From Tribonema minus (lineage: Eukaryota; Sar; Xanthophyceae; Tribonematales; Tribonemataceae): a stretch of 64,000 nt of DNA. The notes under the pieces are model-generated. The model saw only the letters and a list, made by a program, of their open reading frames with translations. It searched no databases and was not told the DNA's origin. Location: contig JAFCMP010000434.1 in assembly GCA_017506865.1 (NCBI GenBank), forward strand, positions 186,001 through 250,000, in the 5' to 3' direction. Below are positions 53,998-63,707 of this stretch, one piece after another; the stretch's first letter is position 1; every line of letters begins with the position of its first letter. Position numbers and translations under genes: made by a program.

Positions 53998-55774
53998 CTA
54001 GCACTTGACGAAGAGCGTGAGCGCCGACACGGCGTCGCCACCGCCGCCGCTGCCGCCGCGCCGCGCCGTCTGCTGCATGACCATGGCGCGCCCGCCGCAC
54101 ACGAGGCGGCGCGCGCTGCGCAGCTCGAAGCCCGTCGCCGCGTTGGCGCTGACGAACGCGACGCTGCGGCCGTCGCGCGCCCAGCGCATGCGCGCCGTGC
54201 GCCGCCGCTGCTGCTGCCGCTGCTGCTGCTGCTGCTGCGGAGGCGGCACTCCATTGCTGTCGCCCTCTGCGGCGTTGCTAGAGTTCTGACCGCTGCCGTC
54301 GGTGCTGCTGCTGCTGCCGCCGCCGCCGCTGCTGCTGCCGATGCCATCCTCCATGGCGTCAGTGCTCAGCACCACGGACGGCCCGCCGAGCGTGTACGTG
54401 GCGGTGGAGAGGGGGGTGCGCTCGCGGCAGACGGTTACTTGGAACTTTCCGCCGGAGTGCCGCACGGCGTGGAACAGTCTCTCGGTCTTGGAGACTTCGG
54501 CAGCGTGTGCGACCTGGCAGGGGGGGGGGGGGGGGTTGAGGTTAGCACTGTTGAAGTTTGAAGGAACCAACCGGAGGGCGCGGTGCGTGTTTGAAGTGCG
54601 GGTGAGAGCTGAGCTTACGATGTCGCGCAGGCAGCTCCGCAGATGACGGTGGTGTGCTCCGCACCGAAGAATCAATAACGTGTGCAGCACCAAGCGAAAC
54701 AGCAGCAGCGGGGGTGCATATTTGTGGGGCAGGGCGACACGTGCTTGACCACTGAATGACGCTGAAGTAGAGGCAGTCCGTATCTGCCAGGGTCGTTACT
54801 TTTCAGCAACTTGGCCTGCCATCTGCCTATCTGCCTCGACCAATGCTAATACTTCAGCATTAGTGCTCCGATGGCACAACTGTGGTGCATACATGTAGGT
54901 GCTGCACATCATCAGCTATGTGCAGTCCAATACAGTGGCTGCAGCTGACAAAGTGCACGTGCATGCCTGCAGGGAACCATGCTGCAGCACAGCTGCAACA
55001 CTGCGAGTGCAGGCAATGGCAGTTGCATGCAAACTCACAAAAGCTGCTGAAACGTTACGTGACAGACCAATTTACAAATATGCAGGTACGCACCTGCTCT
55101 TCGCTCAGGCCGCAGAAGCCCAGGAACGCGCCCATGTTGCGAGTCTGCACACGCTTCCACACACCGGTGAAGTTGGGTCTCGCCATTGGCTGCTCCAGCT
55201 GCTGCTGCTGGCACTCCTCGTCGTCGCTAACGCACATGACGTCCTGGCTCGGCACGCGCTTAAGCCGCCTGAGACTCTCCACCAGGGAGGGCAGAGATTT
55301 ATCGTCCTCGCTACTTTCGCTGCTGATGCTGTTGGGACCGCGAGGGCGCTTAACGCCCCCTTTCAAGAACTCTACTGCTGCGGCAGGCTGGAATCGCTGC
55401 CTGTTGTAGCTGCTGCTGCCGCTGCTGTTGTGGTAATCGTGCGCTGACGGAGGCGGTGGAATGGTGTCCAGAGGGCAACGAGTCTTGCCGCTAGCGCTGT
55501 TGGTGCTGCTGCCGCTGTCGCTGCTCCTTCTGCTGTCCACGCTGCAGCCGGCGCCGCCGTCTGGCACTAGCCGCTTTCGCTTGAAGCCCAGCAGCAGCGA
55601 CGCCACATCTAACTCTAGCTGCTGCTGCTGCTGCTCCTCGGACAGCAACGCCTCCTCCTTGAGACAGCATGGCTGTGGCTGAGGTGCAACCTGCATGGCC
55701 ATATCCTCTGCAGTGCTGCTGGCTGATGGGACACGGCTAGAGTGCTGGTAGGCAGCGTCGCAGAGTGCCCACAT
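53998..55774 (-). CDS. Protein with FABP/lipocalin-like C-terminal domain, two exons
   Basis: Exons on the minus strand: 55094-55774 and 53998-54513, phase 0, giving 398 residues. Residues 1 to about 200 are disordered, with poly-Gln, Ser-rich stretches and a basic KRKR. From about residue 202 the sequence reads PNFTGVWKRVQTRNMGAFLG, the typical opening of a fatty-acid-binding/lipocalin barrel. It continues with strand-like segments KFQVTVCRERTPL, STATYTLGG, MRWARDGRSVAFVSANA and GFELRSARRLVCGGRAMVMQ, ending SALTLFVKC. A Ser/Gly/Gln-rich loop (GSSSGGGGSSSSTDGS) interrupts the barrel. I infer a small-ligand or lipid-binding fold; the ligand and role are unknown, and the long disordered N-terminus is unusual for this fold. 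The start is the first ATG of an open exon with no better upstream choice. Confidence 0.65.
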
Positions 55775-57882
55775 GCACGTTGGTCAGGCCGGGGTGTGCG
55801 GCGGGGCTGCCGCTTATTTTATCTGCTCTATTCACCTGCGACCGCGTGCCTGCCGAGCCAGAGCTCTTCATTGCGCAGATATATCACGCAGAGGCTCGAG
55901 CCGAGCCGTATTAAAATTGTTAGCACGAGCGGGCGGGCCTTGCATATTTGCCCAGGAGTCGTTCCGGGAGAACCGCTCGCTCTCTGAACTGTACAAGTGG
56001 AACCGAAGTGCGAGGGCCCGCAAAAACGGAAGAAGATAACAGCGGCAGAGAGCATAGCTATATAGGTAGATGTCCTGATGATACACTACATCATTCTTGG
56101 AGAGCAGCCAGGTTGAGGCAGTACTGCTTTGTGTGCTGCGCAGCCTTCGTCGATATCTTCGCAACATGATTCGAGCTCACCACTGTGAATTGCTTACTGG
56201 GAAACGATCACTACATCGATGTGTTGTTGATCAAGTGAGCGTTCAACGCAGTCTGCGACAGCACACGTGATTGCAGCCGCAAATCACAAACCAGACACAC
56301 AGATGATTCGTCGTTCATTCACGAAAAGGATCCATGTAGTCTAGGCTAATGGCGACTGCATTTTGGTGTGCGGCATCATTTTCAAGAGAACGGACCCCCT
56401 GTAGTCAAAGGATATCTGGGCACGCCAGATGCGCAACAGACACTGCACCTCATCAGGTGCAGAGCTTACAACACTGACTGCTCTCAGCAATGGCTTGACA
56501 TCACTATGAACTTGTGTTTTTGTGACTCAGTCTTGAATGCTTCAGCAGTTTTTATGCTGCAAAATGGCAGAGGTGAGCTGCATTTATGTGGTGCCAGATG
56601 CCCCAATCAACACCTGCCCTGCCCCATCCCCGCCGTGTACCTGGTTCATTTCTGAAGGGGGGAAGGGGGGGGGGCAGCAGTGCAGTGTACCCTACCCAAC
56701 CAGCCTACGTGATGCGTGTGCAGTGCCGCTTCATGTCATACAACTGTGACTGCTTGTCCTTGTCGATGCTCAGCCGTCAAAAGCAATGCATCTAATCAAG
56801 TCTGCGCAAGCAGCAATATGCACAGCTCAAGTGCCCTAAATGTGCTGGCACTGTCCATGAGTATTCTCAGCTGATTGCTGCACATATATGATTAGAAAAC
56901 GTGCCAGGTGCCAACTTCAAATGCCAACTTTTAAAAAGTTGGCATGTTCCGTCTTTTGAGGCCCTGCTTTCTTGCTGCATCTGGCAGGCAGCACCACCTG
57001 TGCATCAGCTCCCATCAGGGTTCAGTTTTTTTTCTTTACGTCAATTACAAACACTGTCCTACGTGATGGTCAAGCCAGCTCAGCCCACCATGAAAAATGT
57101 GTTGTCCACGGCAGACTAGCAGCAGCAGGAGCAGTAGGGGCAGCCACAGGCCTCAAACATAGCCAGCGCCTGACTAGCGGCGATTAAGGTGAGGGATACA
57201 TAGCAGCAGCGGGCGAAGCAGGGCAGGACGCGACCAAGAGCTGGAAGACTGTTGCATTGGTGCTGGTGATATGGTTGTGACCGAGCTGTATCTGTTGTCG
57301 AAGCTGTGCGCCTAACTCTTCTGTATACTGCACGGGCACTGCACACACTCACACGGCAAGTCCACACGCCCCTAGCTTATGCGCCTACCAGGCGCCCCAT
57401 GCAGTCGTGTGCAGCAGTGCTCAGCACACACCTCAAAGGGTAAGGATATGGTATCCTTGCCCCCTGACAATGCGTGCTGAAACCCTCTTTTTGCAATGAG
57501 GAGGCACGCAGGCAGGTATTCCATTGGCACCACCAACCAGAACCCCCCAATTTTACGAGCGGGGCGTGCGTGAAGTGCAACGGGCTGTGCGTGCGCGAGA
57601 AAACGCCGCACACACCGCGCCATCATATGATGAGAAGGAAAACTGGAAGTGAAATAAGGGCGGGGGAGGGGGGAGAAGGACAAAGGGGAAAGGGCAAGCG
57701 CGGGGAGCAAGGGGGGGGGGGTTGATGACCTGAACTGATCATCACCAGAACTTCTTCAAGTTCATGTTACAAGAGCTGAGAAGTGGCCACGACTTCAAAA
57801 AGTCCTGCCGTGTCCCTGACCTTCAAGTTCGCAGTGTCTCTGAACTTCAAGTTCAGCAGACAGGGGAGAGCGAGCGCTGCCG
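55775..57882. other. Intergenic region upstream of the FABP-like gene
   Basis: No supported exon in about 2.1 kb. It holds the promoter of the minus-strand gene starting at 55774 and, at its right end, the 3' flank of the acid phosphatase. G-rich tracts lie near 56660-56676 and 57660-57722. Confidence 0.45.
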
Positions 57883-60800
57883 TCACGGCGCGGCTGCTGC
57901 GGGCACGCGGCACGCCTCCTTGACGCTCGCGAACGGCGCGATGAGGCCGCGGATGGCCGCCGCAACAGTGCTCAGTGGACAGAACTCGGCGCCGTGCGCG
58001 TGCGCGCCGTGCGCTGCAGCGCAGCCGGTGACGCGGCTCGTGACCGCCGCGCCGTTGTACACCACCTGTGGCGATGCAGGGGGGTGGAGGGGGGGGGGGG
58101 AGATCTGGTTGATGGGGTGCATTCATCACATCGAGAGGTGATGATTGAGGCGTGAGGTTGTGGTGTGCAACGGCAGGCGCCGCGGCGCAGCCAGCGCGAT
58201 GCCGCCGACGACGCGGCTTGTCGTCGCCCGAGGTGCGTGGGGGGGGCTCGGCCAGCGCTGCTCGTCTTACAGACCATGCTCTCTGTCTGAACGAGATCGC
58301 AGCTGTGGGACATGACGCTGCGCGCTCACAATCACAAGTACGCGCACACACACTCTCGCCGCCAGCGGTGTCTCTGCTGAACAGTGTGGTCTTGCACTCA
58401 GTGACACTGCATGAAGCCGCGCCTGTTGGCTCAAGGCAGGCCGTCCACAGAAACCTCAACTTGAAGTATCATCGAGCCATCTGCGAGGTCTCATGACAAG
58501 CGCCAACTTACAGCAGATTGGCAGGGTCTAAATTGCCCCCCCCCCCCCCCCCCCACACACACAAACCCACTCAGCACGCATCAAGAGCCCACACACTTGG
58601 ACAAGGTACGCACACTTGCGCCTCAAGACTCGGGCTCACCCGCACGAACGCGTCTGCGCACGGCCCCTTCGGCTCCGGCAGCGGCAGCGGCGGTGGCGGC
58701 GGTGGCGTGTGCGGCGTGTGCGCGCGTGTGACATTCGCAACCGTCACACCCGGGGGGGCCGGCCCCCCCGCCACCCCCGCTCCTGAGGTGGCGCCCCCCG
58801 CGCCCACCTCCGCCGCCTCCGTCCCCCCTGGCTCCACTACCCCCTTGTCTCCCTCCTCGGAGGCAGCGCCATCGCTGTGCTCAGCGGCGACCTCCTGCAG
58901 AGCGCGCGCGCCGGCGCCGTTCCTGGAATTTTCCCCGGAACACGCAGGACCGGTCCAGAGCTCGATGCGCACGTGCGACGCGTAGGGCGGCCAGCGGCAG
59001 TCGTACGCGCCGAGCGCCGCGAGCACGGGCGCTATTACGGTGTCGTGGCCTGAATAGAGGGCCAGCTTCGGCGCCTGCGCGTGGTTGACCACAAGTGCAC
59101 GAAGGTTAGGGTTAAGGCTGGATTAGGGCTAGGGCAAAGGCGCCAGTGCAGGGGCGGGGCCCGATATTGTTTGTGCGTGTGACATTCTTTGAAGCTTGAA
59201 GTATGTTTTGAACTTGAAGTATGAGTTAGCGTTGTTGGTGTCTGACAGCGGTGCACATGAGCTGCCAGCATGTGTGAGATGACGGCATCGTGGCCTGAAT
59301 AGACGGCCAGCTTCGACGCCTGCAAACAGGCCGGCAGCATGATCGTACATTGAGGTCAGCGTGGAGAGTGGGGAGAATGCGCCTGCACAGGGGCGGCGGC
59401 CTGACCGGTGACGAAATCTACGAAACGCGCTTTTGAGCTTGAAGTATGCATTCAAACTTATGCATGAGCAGCATAAAGTAGCCAGTGAATGAACAGCAGC
59501 GGTGCACATGCGTTGCCAGCACAGGTAATATTAGAGTGTCAGGACCTGAGTAGAGGGCCAGCATCGGCGCCTGCACTTGAACAGACGCGATCGTCCACGA
59601 ACTTAGGGGTAATGTTTTGCTTACGATCCAGTTAGCGCCAGACAGGAGCATCACCGCTCTCGTGCCACAGAATCACAAGCGCAAACACATGCGTACATAC
59701 CCGTGTGCTCAGGGCTCACATACTGTCCGCGCCGCATGGCGTGCAGTGCGACCAAGCACACAGCAGCAGCTGCACCGCGCATAAACGCAAGAGACGCGGA
59801 ACGACGAGTGCGCCTCACGGCATCTCTCGCGGACACGCGCTTCGTCATTTTCAAGCGTGGCAGAAGACGTGAAGCAGGCACGTCACCTGTGCAGATGGTT
59901 ACGCCATTGCTGCCCTCACCCTTACTCGAATTCACTTCAGCATGCTACTAATTCACAAACTGCAAGTATCAAATAACCTCCTTCACGGGCCGTCACCTGT
60001 GCTGGCGGTTCCGCTGCTGTCGCCGCCGCCTCCATGTTGCCCAGCAGCTCCATCATGAACGGGTAGATGGACAGCCGTGAGGCGGAGAACCCTCCCTGTG
60101 CAGCAGCGCTCAGGATCAGAGGCAACATCGCTCAGCTAGGTGGTGCGGTCCACATACATTTCAAGTGCGTGCGTGACTTCATTATTTACTTCAAGTATGC
60201 ATACTTCAAGTATGTACACTTCAGGTATGTGAAAGGCAGAGGCAACATTTGTCAGCTGGGTGCTGCTGTCATTGTACTTGACGACGTTGTACACTTCAAG
60301 TATGTGAACTGTGAACGTCGAGGTGTACAATTGGAATAATGTGATGCGATTACCAGACAACAAATTGCGTCATCGCTCAGCTTGCACACTAAGAGTCTAC
60401 ATCTGGACAAACATGATGGAAGTTGGGAGGCCAAAACGACCGCGTCTGTCGGCTGCATGGATGTGCAGCCTTACAATGGCATGCCATCTCTACACTATGC
60501 GTGGGTTCTTCAAGGGTTGTAGTCAACTGCCTCGCAGTAGTCTAGTCGAACTTCATCTTCAACTTCATCCTAGACCATCTACATACATACATGCCCTACC
60601 TGCACCCCCAGGTACTCCATGCACAGCCGCCGGTCCGACTCTGCCATGAGCGCGCGTGCCAACTGCTCCCCCATGCACCGCGCGCCGCCGCCACCGCCGC
60701 CGCCGCTGCCGCCGCCGCCGCTGCCGACGCCGCCACCGCATGGTTGAGCCATGCCATGGCACGCGCGTGCGTACACATGGTCTGTGAGCCGCGTCACCTG

Positions 60801-63707
60801 TAGCAGCACGCATACAACGGACGACATACAAGTACAGGTATGTACTCGTGGACTTGTATACTTCACGAATGAAGGCTCCAAGGGAGGCTGCATGTCCCGT
60901 GTGTTCCTAGGGTTTGAATTACGTGCAGGAACAATAGTCTAGTCAAAAGCCCTGTGGTATGCACAACCAGATCACGCCAATCGCGTCATTCGCAACGCAC
61001 GTCACGCGCGTACACTTATGCGCTTCGCAAGCATGAGCGTTGTGAGCAACGCCTGCTTCAATGCTCAATTCATCTGCATGAATGAATTCATGCTCATCAT
61101 GTGGGGGGGCGCATCACCTTCATCTCCGCGGCGGGCGCCCCGAAGCCGTCCGCCATGCGCTGCACGACGTCGTCGCGAACGCGGAGCGCTGACGCGCCCG
61201 CCTGCTGCTGGGCCTGCACAAGTTCAAGGTCAAGTTGAAGTGGTGGTGCATGGGCTTCATGAGTGAAAGCTAGGTACAGCAGGATGAACAAAATCACTTG
61301 CAATGCTCTCAGGCCATCAGCGAGTCAGGGCAAGGTTCAGAGTGGGAGTCAGAGTCGAATGGCCTTTGCACTGGCCATCCGGGCAGCCTCCCTCCCGCGC
61401 CCTCATGGCGTCGCGACCACTTAGGGTTAGGGTTAGGGTTAGCTAACCCTGAAAATACCATTTCATAGGGTGGTGCAGGCGCACTGAGTTCGTGCGGCAC
61501 CGCAGTAAAGTACTAGACAGACGAGCGCCATTGAGTCAGAGCCACAGTCAGAGTCAAAGTCAGGGTGAGAGTCATTTCCGCCATGGCCCTCGGGCAGTCC
61601 CTCCTCCAGCGAGTCAGAGCAAGATTCAGAGTCAGAGTCAGAGTAAGAGTCACCTCTGCGATGGCAAGATTCAAAGTCAAAGTCAGAGTGAGAGTGAGAG
61701 TAACATCCGCGATGGGCGTCGGGCAGTCCCCCTTCAGCAGGCGCTCGCCGCCGCCGCCTACGTTGCGAGTCAGAGCAAGAGTCATAGCGAGAGTCAGAGT
61801 GAGACTCACCTCCGTGATGGCCCTCGGGCAGTCCCCCTCCAGCAGCCGCTCGCCGCCACCGCCTACGTTGGTGCTGCTCTTGAGGCCAATGCCCTGCATG
61901 ACCTGCCATTGAGGCGCGCACCAACGGCATGCAGTGGCGGCGAGGGGGTGGGGGGTGGGGTGTGTGTGTGAGGGGGAGGCTGACGATAGCCGCATGAGGG
62001 AGGGGGGGCAGTGTTGAGGGGGAAGGGGTGCTGACAACGGCCACACGGGGGGGGGGGGGGGGGGGGGAGGGGGAGGGGGGATGATGGCAGCAAGGGGGAG
62101 AGGGGTGGTTGGTCCTGATGACAGCCGCATTCTTTGCGCTGAGTGAGGGATTCGTTGGGGCAGCACACAGCAGCGCTTGACATGTGCACAAATTGGCGGG
62201 GCCTCAGTGAGATGAATTGCAGATGAGCCGCAGATGTACTGCGCTGTAGTACACTGCTGGTGTGGACGACGAAGACAAACTGAGATTTGAGCCTTTTTGT
62301 TTGAAAAAAGACAAACTTCAACTGCTGGTTGAGCAGTGCGCCGCACCTCAAATTCTTGTCCGGGTTGAACCGCTGATGCACTGCACTGTACATGCTGTTG
62401 TGGACGACAAAGGCAAGACTGAGGACGACCTTCTACAAGTAGATGAACTTCAACTGCGCCGTACCTCAGCGTTCTCGTCCGGGTTGGTGATGATGGTCAC
62501 GCGCCCGTGACCCGCCCCCAGCAGACCGCGCAGCAGCGCCGCCGCCGACGCCAGCGTCCGCGTGTAGTCAGTGCTCCGCACATAGAGCCCCCCCCCGTGC
62601 CCCCCCGTCACCTGGCTCAGCAGGTGACCGTATGCCGTCCGCAGCGCGTCGCCCAGGCGGAAGTGCTGCCTGCAAGGAGGCGGCGGGGCGCGAGTGAACG
62701 AGTCGAGTGAATGAGTCAAAGCTGTGCGGTTCAACAAGTAGCACTGGGTTCCACGTGCAGAGCCTTCCCCCACTTGCCATCATCCCCTCCACCCCCCGGA
62801 GGCCACCAACTCCTCCCGCCCCCCCAACAATGACCGCAGGCTGCTGCCGCCTTCAGAGCCTCCCCCACATGAAAGCGCACTTTTGGGTGTTGTTGTGTGC
62901 ATTGGCTCTGTCCCCACACATGCACACCTGACCTGAAGCGGCTCTGCAAGTTCAGCAGACTGCCGCGGAAGTTCAGTGAACACATTCGCGGCAGCCCTTC
63001 TCTGTGAGCGGCTTCGAGTGCACGTTCCTCACGGCGGCGTCCTCTCCTGCAGCGCCGCAGACACTTCACCATGCCCCATACCCGCACGCCCGACTAGAAT
63101 TGGCTCTTCCCCTGTGCGAGGTCTGCTGTATGCATGTGACTCTCCATAGCCCCTTTCTCCATGACCTGCCCCCGCGTGCACAACCATCCCCGGCGCGCCC
63201 CCCCCCCCCCCCGCCCTCCCCTCCCCCTCCCCCCCTTCAGCAGCGCCGCACCCGTGACCATACACGCACGCATGCCTGGATCTACGCTTCTGCTCTCGAG
63301 CAGTTGGCTCTGGCAGAGTCACCCCCCAAAAACAAAGAGTCCAGCCACTCACCGTAGCCCCTTCTCCGTGAGCTGCCCGGGGGCGCATGCCCCCCGCGGC
63401 GGCGCGCGCTCCCGCTCCCCCCCCCCCCTTCCCCTCCAGCAGCACAGCAGACAATAATCTACTTTACACGCATGCCTGGATTGGTGCTGCTGCTTTGGCA
63501 GATTCCCCCCCAAAAAAAACACAGAGCCCCCACTCACCGTAGCCCCTTCTCCGTCAGCTGCCCGGGGGCGCACGCCCCCCTTGGCGGCGCGCTTTCCCCC
63601 TGCCTCCCCCCCATCCCCTCCAGCAGCGCGGGCCGCAGCGAGCGCTCCAGCGGCTGGCCGTCCACCCCCACTACGCCAATGTTGCGCTCCACCTCTGACC
63701 AGACGCT
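57883..63707 (-). CDS. Histidine acid phosphatase family protein, 5' end outside window
   Basis: Exons on the minus strand: 63538-63707, 62465-62669, 61810-61902, 61118-61213, 60600-60797, 59997-60095, 58640-59074 and 57883-58065. Phases agree and give 492 residues, but the start and the catalytic RHGxRxP motif must lie upstream, beyond the window. Visible family motifs: GQLTEKGLRQHFRLGDALR, then GLYVRSTDYTRTLASAAALL, later KLALYSGHDTVIAPVLAALG (the catalytic His-Asp pair), then YDCRWPPYASHVRIELWTG, and at the end VVYNGAAV and EFCPLSTV. Known chemistry: phosphomonoester hydrolysis through a phosphohistidine intermediate, usually in secretory or lysosomal compartments. The WPPYASH motif points to the 2-phosphoxylose-phosphatase/ACP2-like branch rather than phytases, as inference. 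A Gly/Pro/Glu-rich insert of about 90 residues follows GENSRNGAGA, and a Gly-rich loop lies in exon 60600-60797. Its introns hold copies of nearly every exon edge. Confidence 0.87.
59100..59140 (+). repeat. Degenerate TTAGGG tract in acid phosphatase intron
   Basis: AAGGTTAGGGTTAAGGCTGG, then ATTAGGGCTAGGGC, 29 bases from the acceptor of the exon at 58640-59074, antisense to the gene. Confidence 0.75.
59275..59585 (-). repeat. Two upstream copies of the SGHD exon start
   Basis: The genuine exon edge (plus strand ACGGTGTCGTGGCCTGAATA, then GAGGGCCAGCTTCGGCGCCT) is echoed near 59280 (ACGGCATCGTGGCCTGAATA, then GACGGCCAGCTTCGACGCCT) and near 59535 (AGTGTCAGGACCTGAGTAGA, then GGGCCAGCATCGGCGCCT). 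Both keep the CAG acceptor in gene orientation and are followed by GAAGTATG-rich intron. Confidence 0.9.
59875..59925 (-). repeat. Downstream partial copy of exon 59997-60095 end
   Basis: CACGTCACCTGTGCAGATGG, then TTACGCCATTGCTGCC resembles the genuine edge CCGTCACCTGTGCTGGCGGT, then TCCGCTGCTGTCGCC. The donor is retained. Confidence 0.65.
60117..60306. repeat. Tandem 120-base duplication in acid phosphatase intron
   Basis: CAGAGGCAACATCGCTCAGC and CAGAGGCAACATTTGTCAGC start two copies 120 bases apart. Each ends in repeated ACTTCAAGTATG blocks (five in all, one variant), the densest cluster of that motif in the window. Confidence 0.85.
61345..61780 (-). repeat. Three downstream copies of exon 61810-61902 end
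   Basis: The genuine edge (plus strand CTCCGTGATGGCCCTCGGGC, then AGTCCCCCTCCAGCAGCCGC) is echoed near 61690 (ATCCGCGATGGGCGTCGGGC, then AGTCCCCCTTCAGCAGGCGC), near 61575 (TTCCGCCATGGCCCTCGGGC, then AGTCCCTCCTCCAGC) and weakly near 61362 (GCACTGGCCATCCGGGCAGC). Between copies lie GAGTCAGAGTCA-type microsatellites that are part of the unit. Confidence 0.9.
61421..61446 (+). repeat. TTAGGG tract in acid phosphatase intron
   Basis: Three to four TTAGGG units are followed directly by CTAACCCT, an inverted unit, forming a short fold-back. Confidence 0.85.
62325..62425 (-). repeat. Downstream partial copy of exon 62465-62669 end
   Basis: CAGTGCGCCGCACCTCAAAT, then TCTTGTCCGGGTTG resembles the genuine edge CTGCGCCGTACCTCAGCGTT, then CTCGTCCGGGTTGG. 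A second duplicated intron block (GTGGACGACGAAGACAAACT against GTGGACGACAAAGGCAAGACT) flanks it. Confidence 0.8.
63022..63445 (-). repeat. Downstream copies of exon 63538-63707 end with donors
   Basis: The genuine edge (CACTCACCGTAGCCCCTTCT, then CCGTCAGCTGCCCGGGGGCG, then CCCCTCCAGCAGCG) is repeated near 63346 almost unchanged. It recurs near 63151 in decayed form (CTCCATAGCCCCTTTCTCCA, then TGACCTGCCCCCGCGTGC, then CCCTTCAGCAGCGCCGC), and a last trace lies near 63032-63060. Confidence 0.9.
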
